Shown one piece after another: positions 1-4,936 of a stretch of 7,251 nt of DNA. A program made the translations under genes and the position numbers. Origin of the DNA: Peptococcaceae bacterium (GTDB lineage Bacteria; Bacillota; Peptococcia; Peptococcales; Peptococcaceae); the NCBI GenBank assembly GCA_017387265.1, contig JAFOFM010000106.1, positions 1 to 7,251 on the forward strand, given 5' to 3'. The notes under the pieces are model-generated. The model was not told where the DNA came from. It worked only from the letters and a program-made list of their open reading frames with translations, and did not search any database. Every line of letters begins with the position of its first letter. Position 1 is the first letter of the stretch.

Positions 1-34
1 ATACAGCAATATGCCGAAAATATAAAGCAGAGAA

Positions 35-73
35 AAAAAGCGCACTATAGTAAACAGCTATGGTGCGCTTTTT
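35..73 (+). terminator. Rho-independent terminator of an upstream gene
   Basis: An 11-bp stem (40-50 with 58-68, one G-T pair) closes a 7-nt loop. An A-run lies before it and TTTTT follows at 69-73. The A-tract means it could also work on the minus strand. The gene it would terminate lies outside the window; bases 1-34 show no recognisable coding end. Confidence 0.85.
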
Positions 74-86
74 CTGTCATAGTTAG

Positions 87-109
87 TATCTATAAAAGTT
101 ATATAGATA
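87..109. promoter_or_regulatory. Candidate LysR-type operator upstream of the catabolic operon
   Basis: A perfect 8-bp inverted repeat, TATCTATA (87-94) and TATAGATA (102-109), is separated by 7 nt. It ends just upstream of the -35 box at 117; its centre is about 54 nt before the predicted transcription start, where LysR-type activators commonly bind. The same TATCTATA word occurs at 4750-4757 in front of the lysR promoter. The DNA is very A/T-rich, so chance repeats are a real risk. Assignment to the LysR protein encoded at 4937 is inference. Confidence 0.45.
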
Positions 110-116
110 TATGTAT

Positions 117-145
117 TTTACAATATAATAAGGGAGACTTATACT
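117..145 (+). promoter_or_regulatory. Promoter of the dehydrogenase-permease-lyase operon
   Basis: TTTACA (117-122) and TATACT (140-145) are separated by exactly 17 nt, close to the housekeeping sigma consensus. Transcription would start near 152, leaving a leader of about 59 nt before the ATG at 211. A direct repeat, ACTATAAAT, occurs at 143-151 (overlapping the -10) and again at 180-188; its meaning is unknown. Confidence 0.7.
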
Positions 146-210
146 ATAAATAAATAGAGTGTACACATTAAAACTATTCACTATAAATTATGAAAAAAGG
201 AGTGTTTTGT

Positions 211-1155
211 ATGAAAGCGGCTGTTATTGGTGCTGGCGTTATGGGCCCTGGTATCGCTCAGGTGTTCCTGGAAGGCGGATTTGATGCGGTTCTGATGGAT
301 ATTTCGGAAGAACAGCTGAAAAAAGGCGTGAACATGATTGAGCTGGTTCTGGCTCAGAAGTACGAAAAGAAAATTTTACCGGAAAAACCGGAGTTTTATC
401 TGAAAAATCTGAAAACTTCGACTGATATGAAAGAAGCGGTTTCAGATGCAGATGTTGTTATCGAAGCGGTTCCAGAAAAACTGGATCTGAAAAAAGCAAT
501 TTATGATCAGTTAGACGAATACTGCAAACCAGATGCTCTGATTGCAAGTAACACCTCGTCTCTGCCACTGCCTGAAATCTTCCCGGATTTCCGCAAAGGT
601 AACTTCTGCGTGGCACACTTCTACAATCCGCCACCAATCCTGCCATTAGTTGAAATCGTTAAAAATGACGATGCCGACATGGAAAAAATCGCATGGCTGA
701 GAAAAGTTCTGGAAGACTGCGGCAAAACCGTTATCGTTCTGAACAAATTTATCGAAGGTTTCGTAATCAACCGTCTGCAGACTGCATCGGCTCGTGAAGC
801 TCTGTATCTGGTAAACGAAGGTGTTATCTCCGCAGAAGACATGAACCTGGCAACTCCTGCATCCATCGGTTTCAAATCGGTATGGCAGGGTTCCTTCCAG
901 ACTATGGACTTCATCGGTCTGGATACTGTAGCACATGTATATAATCTGCTGTATCCAAAACTGTGTAACGATACTGTAGTTCCAGCATGTGTTACCGATA
1001 AAGTAAAAGAAGGCAAACTGGGTCTGAAAACCGGTGAAGGTTTCGCAAAATATACACCGGAAGAAGCACAGGAAGCAAATGAAAAACGTGTTGACCGTCT
1101 GCTGGATCAGCTGAAACTGTGGAACAAACATTACCATGGTATCGAAGTAGAATAA
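211..1155 (+). CDS. 3-hydroxyacyl-CoA dehydrogenase-fold NAD-dependent beta-hydroxyacid dehydrogenase
   Basis: This is a cytoplasmic NAD-dependent oxidoreductase of 314 aa. The N-terminal Rossmann domain has the GAGVMG dinucleotide loop (residues 7-12) and an acidic residue, D30, at the end of strand 2, favouring NAD. Family catalytic positions are visible: SNTSS (113-117), H136, E148 and N187 in GFVINRL. The helical C-terminal domain is single, and the protein is about 30 residues longer than a typical 3-hydroxybutyryl-CoA dehydrogenase. The motifs NPPPILPLVEIV and GFVINRLQ, together with the charged helical tail, recall lambda-crystallin/L-gulonate 3-dehydrogenase and carnitine dehydrogenase, which oxidise free beta-hydroxy acids. 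A free-acid substrate is therefore inferred rather than a CoA thioester. The start at 211 is chosen because AAAAGGAG (195-202) sits 8 nt upstream; the in-frame ATG at 190 has no suitable site. It is the first gene of the unit with the permease and the ThDP enzyme. The exact substrate is unknown. Confidence 0.85.
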   Translation: MKAAVIGAGVMGPGIAQVFLEGGFDAVLMDISEEQLKKGVNMIELVLAQKYEKKILPEKPEFYLKNLKTSTDMKEAVSDADVVIEAVPEKLDLKKAIYDQLDEYCKPDALIASNTSSLPLPEIFPDFRKGNFCVAHFYNPPPILPLVEIVKNDDADMEKIAWLRKVLEDCGKTVIVLNKFIEGFVINRLQTASAREALYLVNEGVISAEDMNLATPASIGFKSVWQGSFQTMDFIGLDTVAHVYNLLYPKLCNDTVVPACVTDKVKEGKLGLKTGEGFAKYTPEEAQEANEKRVDRLLDQLKLWNKHYHGIEVE

Positions 1156-1203
1156 GAGGCAGAATAAACATCGCTGAATTACTACCAAAATATAAAAATG
1201 TGT

Positions 1204-1243
1204 ATCGGTCTGGCTCCTGCAGCGGCAGAAGAGCCAGACTGGT
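1204..1243 (+). other. Intercistronic hairpin without U-tract
   Basis: GTCTGGCTC (1208-1216) pairs perfectly with GAGCCAGAC (1231-1239). Four more inner pairs (1217-1220 with 1225-1228) enclose an AGCG loop, with an AA bulge. No T-run follows on the plus strand, so it is not a standard terminator. It sits 49 nt after the dehydrogenase stop and may stabilise the upstream mRNA end or tune the expression ratio in the operon (inference). Confidence 0.6.
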
Positions 1244-1246
1244 TCA

Positions 1247-1274
1247 CAAAAAGAATGAAACAAAAAGAATAAAA
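1247..1274 (+). repeat. 14-bp imperfect tandem duplication
   Basis: CAAAAAGAATGAAA (1247-1260) is followed directly by CAAAAAGAATAAAA (1261-1274), with one mismatch. The rest of this gap to 1350 is A-rich and has looser repeats (AAAGAGTTCAAAA and AAAAGATTCAAAA). It holds no ORF and no convincing promoter. Confidence 0.6.
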
Positions 1275-1368
1275 CAAATTTAAAGAGTTCAAAAACGTTA
1301 AAAGATTCAAAAGAAAAGGGCTATCATACAAGTATTTAAAAATTTCTGTTTTAAGGAGGGCAATTATT

Positions 1369-2817
1369 ATGACAACTCAGAGTAAATCGAAAGATTTTAT
1401 GTTTTATGTGCATATCGCAGTTATTTTATTCTTCATGTTTGGCTTCGGGCGCATTTTTGCTCCGTTTAGCACATTAACACCATTAGGTATGAAACTGCTG
1501 GGTGTATTTATCGGCGTATTATACGGCTGGACCTTCTGTGGTATTCTGTGGCCATCGATTATGGGCTGGGTCGCAATCTGCAGCACCGGTATGCTGGATG
1601 CTCCATCTTATATTAAATCCAGTTTCGGTAATGACACCATCGTATTTATTATTTTCGCAAGTATCTTTACTGGCGTACTGAAAGAATCCGGTTTAACCGA
1701 CTTTATCGCTAACTGGATTTTAAACCTGAAATTCTGTCAGAAGAGTGCATGGAACTATTCCGCAGCCGTTCTGATGGCTTCCTTCTTTACCGCGAACATC
1801 AACATGCTGGCAGCGGTACTGGTATTCTGGGCAATTATTTACTCCACTGCTGAAAAAGCAGGTATGAAAAAAGGTAACGCATGGGTAACCTGGATGATCT
1901 TCGGTGTTGGTTGTGCAACACAGTTCGGTGGTCTGGTATTCCCGTTCCATATGGTTCCACTGGTAGTATTAGGGGTAGCAAGCGGTGTAACCGGTCAGGA
2001 AATCAACTTCCTGCAGTACATGATCTTTGCTTGGCCTACCGCAATTGCTGCAATGCTGCTGTACATTGCAATGGGTAAATATGTATTCCGTTTCGATGTA
2101 TCTCAGTTAGAAGGTATGAACTTCGACGTAGCAGATAAGAGCAAACTGACTCTGAACAAACGCCAGAAAATCGGTGCTATCTATCTGTTATTATTCCTGG
2201 TTCTGCTGTTAGTTCCAAATATGCTGCCAGAAGGCAATGTAATTCGTGCACTGCTGAAACAGCAGGGTAATGTTGGTTTAACCTTTATTTTACTGGCATC
2301 TATGTGCTGGGTAAAAGTAGACGGTCAGCCATTCGTAAATATTCAGAAATGTGCTGCCGGCGGTATTCAGTGGGATATCGTAATGATCTTCGCATTCGTA
2401 CTGCCATTCGCAACTCTGTTTACACACGAAGCTACAGGTGTAAGCCCGGCCGTTATCAGCACCTTAGGGCCGCTGCTGGCTGGTAAAGGTCAGTTCATGT
2501 TTATCATTCTGATTCTGATCTTCGCAGGTGTTCTGACAAACTTTGCAAACAACATGGTAGTAGGTTCTATTACTGTAACCTTAATGAACATGGTAGCTGG
2601 CGGTCTGAATCTGGATATTATGGCAGTTTCCTGCGCAATTATCCTGATTATCAGCTTCGCGTTCGCAACTCCATCCGCATCCACTGCTTCTGCAATGTGC
2701 TTCGCGAATGAATGGTGTGACAGAAAAACAGCGTTTAAAGTTGGTATCCTGTACTCCGTAATCGGTATCATCCTGTTTGTTCCGATTGCATACGTACTGA
2801 TCGGTCTGATTTTCTAA
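1369..2817 (+). CDS. SLC13/DASS-like sodium:anion (carboxylate) permease
   Basis: This 482-aa integral membrane protein has roughly 11-13 hydrophobic segments from residue 12 to the C-terminus, and a short soluble stretch near 242-268. The segment TPLGMKLLGVFIGVLYGW (37-54) is typical of the SLC13/DASS and related ion-transporter superfamily, whose members import di- and tricarboxylates or sulfate, usually with Na+. Two half-repeats each carry a re-entrant-like polar stretch: TANINM (141-146) in the first, and TNFANN (390-395) plus ATPSASTASA (433-442) in the second. The classic Ser-Asn-Thr signatures of dicarboxylate carriers are not intact, so the substrate may differ from succinate or malate. 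The start is supported by AAGGAGGG (1353-1360), 8 nt upstream. Its place between two catabolic enzymes implies uptake of their substrate; an exporter or exchanger is also possible. Confidence 0.8.
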   Translation: MTTQSKSKDFMFYVHIAVILFFMFGFGRIFAPFSTLTPLGMKLLGVFIGVLYGWTFCGILWPSIMGWVAICSTGMLDAPSYIKSSFGNDTIVFIIFASIFTGVLKESGLTDFIANWILNLKFCQKSAWNYSAAVLMASFFTANINMLAAVLVFWAIIYSTAEKAGMKKGNAWVTWMIFGVGCATQFGGLVFPFHMVPLVVLGVASGVTGQEINFLQYMIFAWPTAIAAMLLYIAMGKYVFRFDVSQLEGMNFDVADKSKLTLNKRQKIGAIYLLLFLVLLLVPNMLPEGNVIRALLKQQGNVGLTFILLASMCWVKVDGQPFVNIQKCAAGGIQWDIVMIFAFVLPFATLFTHEATGVSPAVISTLGPLLAGKGQFMFIILILIFAGVLTNFANNMVVGSITVTLMNMVAGGLNLDIMAVSCAIILIISFAFATPSASTASAMCFANEWCDRKTAFKVGILYSVIGIILFVPIAYVLIGLIF

Positions 2818-2825
2818 AACAGCTT

Positions 2826-2853
2826 CTGAATAAACTCTACTGAATAAACTTTA
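2826..2853 (+). repeat. 14-bp imperfect tandem duplication
   Basis: CTGAATAAACTCTA (2826-2839) is followed directly by CTGAATAAACTTTA (2840-2853), with one mismatch. It lies between the permease stop and the hairpin at 2855. Each unit contains TGA and TAA in different frames, so it also stops stray translation, though that may be incidental. Confidence 0.65.
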
Positions 2854-2854
2854 C

Positions 2855-2887
2855 TCTGTAAGCCGCGGTTCTGCCACGGCTTACAGA
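2855..2887 (+). other. Intercistronic hairpin without U-tract
   Basis: CTGTAAGCCG (2856-2865) pairs perfectly with CGGCTTACAG (2877-2886), plus an outer T-A pair at 2855/2887 and two inner G-C pairs. No T-run follows, so full termination is unlikely. It lies 37 nt after the permease stop, much like the hairpin after the dehydrogenase gene. The likely role is mRNA stabilisation or partial attenuation (inference). Confidence 0.6.
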
Positions 2888-2898
2888 ATGTAACCCGT

Positions 2899-2930
2899 AA
2901 GTAAATGATAAGTAAATGAAACGTAAACGA
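2899..2930 (+). repeat. Degenerate 11-bp tandem repeat, three units
   Basis: AAGTAAATGA occurs at 2899-2908 and 2910-2919, followed by a diverged copy, AACGTAAACGA (2920-2930). The period is about 11 bp. The repeat ends 30 nt before the ribosome binding site of the ThDP enzyme gene. Confidence 0.5.
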
Positions 2931-2974
2931 AACCCGAAATTGCTGAAAAGCGAATGTTTAAGGAGGTTATTTTC

Positions 2975-4618
2975 ATGGCAAAAGAAGTGAAAACTGGTGC
3001 GCTGATGGCGCATGTACTGAAACAGGAAGGCGTTAAATATATCTTTGGTCTGCCAGGCGGTCATATTTATCCTACTATGGAAGAGGCAGAAAAATTAGGC
3101 ATTAAATTTATCGGTACCCGTGATGAAGCGGCTGCTGCATACGCAGCAGAAGGCTGGGCTCTGGCAACAGGGGATCTGGGTGTTTGTGCCGGTACTGCAG
3201 GCCCTGGTGTTACCAACCTGTTTACTGGTATGGCAAACGCATGGATGGGTCGCTACCCAATCTTCTACATTGGCGGTAAAGCTCGTGTAACCGAGTACGA
3301 TCGTAATGAATTACAGGACTTCGACCAGATTTCCATTATTCAGACTATGACAAAACATGCACGTACCGTTTATGAACCAAAACGTGTACCAGAATACACA
3401 GCACGTGCAATTTCTCACGCAATCAACGGCACACCTGGCCCTGCTTATATCGAATTTCCTCGTGATATTACCGACTCTATGGTAGATTTCGACGAAGTTC
3501 ACTTTGCAGAAAACCATCGTGCGAAAAACCGCGTAAAAGCGGAAGAAAGCGTAATTGCAGAAGCAGTTGCTCTGATTAAAGAAGCGAAAAAACCATTAAT
3601 CGTTGCCGGCAGCGGCGTGTTCTGGTCTCATGCACAGGATGAACTGACTGCACTGGTAAACAAAACCGGTATTCCGGTATTTACCCGTAATGCGGCAAGA
3701 GGCTGCTACGATGAAAGAAGCCCTCTGTATGTAAGCTATAAGGCAAAAGGCCCTATCCTGGAACAGAGTGACCTGATTATCATCGTTGGTACCAGAGCTG
3801 GTTATACATTCAGCCAGAAAATGGTTCGTCCAGACCAGAAAGTAATCCGTATTGATATCGATCCAGTAGAAGCAACCAACCAGTGGGATGCAGCATTAAC
3901 CATCGTTGGGGACGCAAAAGCAGTACTGGCACAGCTGGTAGAAGCAGTACCGGAAGGCAGCTATCCAGAATGGGCAGCTATGCCAAAAATCGTGGACGCA
4001 AAAGTTATCGAAATGTTCGATCAGTTATGTCCAGATCCAAAAGCATATCCAATCAATCCGATTGCATTCTATAAAGAACTGATGCAGGAAATCGACGACG
4101 ATACTATCGTAGTAATCGACGGCGGCGACTCTGCAACATGGTCTTACACCTTCCTGCCATCTTACGGCCCTGGCCAGATGATGGGTATTGCAGGTAACGC
4201 ATTTGGCCCTCTGGGTGTTGGTATGGGTTATGCAATGGCAGCAAAACTGGCTCATCCAGACAAAAAAGTTCTGCTGGTTACCGGTGACGGTGCATTCGGT
4301 TACGGTATTGCAGAATATGATACCTGCATGCGTTATGGCATCAACATCACAGCTGTTATCTTCAATGACGGTTTATGGGGCATGATTAAACGTTCCGAAC
4401 AGCGTAAAGCTCCAGGCGAAACCAACTTCGTAGGTCTGGATCTGGAACAGAACACCCATTACGAAAAAGTAGTGGAAGGCTTTGGCGGTTACGGCGAACT
4501 GGTAACCAACATTGACGATTTACGTCCAGCAATTCAGAGAGCCGTTGCATCCGGCAAACCTGGCTGCGTAAACGTTATGGTAAACCCTGCAATTGGTCCA
4601 AAAGGCGCAGGCTGCTAG
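2975..4618 (+). CDS. Thiamine diphosphate-dependent lyase/decarboxylase, 2-hydroxyacyl-CoA-lyase/acetolactate-synthase superfamily
   Basis: The protein has 547 aa, the usual length for this superfamily. Domains in order are the N-terminal PYR domain (about 1-170), with the ThDP-activating Glu at E51 in TRDEAAAAYAAEG; a central domain (about 190-325); and the C-terminal PP domain, with the ThDP/Mg motif from GDG (437-439) to N464 in FNDGLWGM. E51 argues against glyoxylate carboligase, which lacks this Glu. GMANAWM and IGG (85-101), the GPLGVGMGYAMAAKLAHPD block (411-429) and YEKVVEGFGGYGELV (496-510) recall 2-hydroxyacyl-CoA-lyase-like enzymes from memory. No small regulatory ilvH/N subunit or other branched-chain gene is near. 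I infer C-C bond cleavage or decarboxylation of an organic acid or its CoA ester, linked to the dehydrogenase and permease upstream. The start at 2975 follows AAGGAGG (2960-2966) at 8 nt; the in-frame ATG at 2954 precedes that site. TAG is followed at once by TAA. Confidence 0.85.
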   Translation: MAKEVKTGALMAHVLKQEGVKYIFGLPGGHIYPTMEEAEKLGIKFIGTRDEAAAAYAAEGWALATGDLGVCAGTAGPGVTNLFTGMANAWMGRYPIFYIGGKARVTEYDRNELQDFDQISIIQTMTKHARTVYEPKRVPEYTARAISHAINGTPGPAYIEFPRDITDSMVDFDEVHFAENHRAKNRVKAEESVIAEAVALIKEAKKPLIVAGSGVFWSHAQDELTALVNKTGIPVFTRNAARGCYDERSPLYVSYKAKGPILEQSDLIIIVGTRAGYTFSQKMVRPDQKVIRIDIDPVEATNQWDAALTIVGDAKAVLAQLVEAVPEGSYPEWAAMPKIVDAKVIEMFDQLCPDPKAYPINPIAFYKELMQEIDDDTIVVIDGGDSATWSYTFLPSYGPGQMMGIAGNAFGPLGVGMGYAMAAKLAHPDKKVLLVTGDGAFGYGIAEYDTCMRYGINITAVIFNDGLWGMIKRSEQRKAPGETNFVGLDLEQNTHYEKVVEGFGGYGELVTNIDDLRPAIQRAVASGKPGCVNVMVNPAIGPKGAGC

Positions 4619-4669
4619 TAAGCAATAAGCGCATTCAAACGGAAGTGCATATAGAATCGTATAAAATAT

Positions 4670-4709
4670 ACAGAAAATGCCGGAGGCTTATGCTTCCGGC
4701 ATTTTCTGT
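4670..4709 (+). terminator. Terminator after the ThDP enzyme gene
   Basis: ACAGAAAATGCCGGA (4670-4684) pairs perfectly with TCCGGCATTTTCTGT (4695-4709). Three further inner pairs (one G-T) enclose a TTAT loop. The A4/T4 blocks are inside the stem, giving a U-run right after the GC-rich core, as in bidirectional terminators. It lies 52 nt after the lyase stop and ends the operon. Confidence 0.8.
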
Positions 4710-4711
4710 GT

Positions 4712-4723
4712 TATGCACACCCT
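4712..4723 (+). repeat. Left arm of a 12-bp inverted repeat matching the lysR ribosome binding site
   Basis: TATGCACACCCT here is the exact reverse complement of AGGGTGTGCATA at 4923-4934, which contains the lysR Shine-Dalgarno sequence. A transcript reading through the terminator at 4670-4709 could fold so that this arm masks lysR translation. A transcript from the promoter at 4772 would lack this arm. Confidence 0.55.
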
Positions 4724-4731
4724 TTATTATA

Positions 4732-4768
4732 ATATAGGAAATACCTATATATCTATATAGCGTATACG
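4732..4768. promoter_or_regulatory. Cluster of dyads upstream of the lysR promoter (candidate LysR autoregulatory sites)
   Basis: Three symmetric elements run side by side: ATATAGG-N5-CCTATAT (4732-4750), CTATATA-TC-TATATAG (4745-4760) and the palindrome CGTATACG (4761-4768). The first contains a T-N11-A core (T4735 to A4747) flanked by AGG/CCT, the form of a LysR-type box. Relative to the predicted start near 4807, the centres lie at about -66, -54 and -42. That spacing fits the recognition and activation sites of LysR-type regulators. The second dyad shares TATCTATA with the operon's upstream dyad at 87-109. Confidence 0.5.
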
Positions 4769-4771
4769 TAT

Positions 4772-4800
4772 TATACATATTTATAAATCTAAATTATAAT
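4772..4800 (+). promoter_or_regulatory. Promoter of the LysR-type regulator gene
   Basis: TATACA (4772-4777) and TATAAT (4795-4800) are 17 nt apart. The predicted start near 4807 gives a leader of about 130 nt. The sequence GTATTATACA (4768-4777) matches GTATTTTACA (113-122) at the operon promoter in 9 of 10 positions, including the -35 box. Confidence 0.55.
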
Positions 4801-4842
4801 GAAAATAAGAATATCTTCTTTTAAACAGGAAAGATTTTTATC

Positions 4843-4877
4843 GTAATATTGTGGAATAGAGTAATATTGTAGAATAG
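4843..4877 (+). repeat. 17/18-bp tandem repeat in the lysR leader
   Basis: GTAATATTGTGGAATAG (4843-4859) is repeated as GTAATATTGTAGAATAG (4861-4877), with one mismatch and a period of 18 bp. It sits in the predicted untranslated leader about 60 nt before the lysR start. It may be a recent slippage duplication or a pair of protein-binding sites. The rest of the gap (4801-4842 and 4878-4920) is A/T-rich, and I see nothing else in it. Confidence 0.65.
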
Positions 4878-4936
4878 CAGCATAATTGAAATAAGAAATA
4901 ACGTGTATCGTTTCCCGAAGAGAGGGTGTGCATACC

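Noticed and set aside
47..61. ATAG-N7-CTAT as a LysR box, like the one at 4734-4748
   Set aside because: It is explained by the terminator stem (40-68), so the symmetry is probably incidental.
190..210. Upstream in-frame ATG for the dehydrogenase
   Set aside because: The good Shine-Dalgarno (195-202) lies inside this extension and serves the ATG at 211; the GxGxxG motif also sits at its usual distance from 211.
1204..1243. Hairpin as a terminator between genes 1 and 2
   Set aside because: No T-run follows on the plus strand; on the minus strand the T-run is several bases from the stem.
646..1263. Long minus-strand ORF opposite the dehydrogenase
   Set aside because: Its translation is low-complexity (Cys/Phe/Gln-rich) with no motif; it mirrors the codon bias of the real gene.
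1298..1327. Possible promoter TTAAAA-N18-TATCAT before the permease
   Set aside because: The -35 match and spacing are weak, and A-rich DNA gives many such hits.
2954..2974. Upstream in-frame ATG for the ThDP enzyme
   Set aside because: It overlaps the AAGGAGG that serves the ATG at 2975 and has no ribosome binding site of its own.
2975..4618. Naming the ThDP enzyme ilvB or gcl
   Set aside because: No ilv neighbours or regulatory subunit are present and the motifs lean to another branch; glyoxylate carboligase lacks the Glu that is present here as E51.
4928..4936. GTG start for lysR
   Set aside because: It is one or two bases from the Shine-Dalgarno, too close to be used; ATG 4937 has proper spacing.
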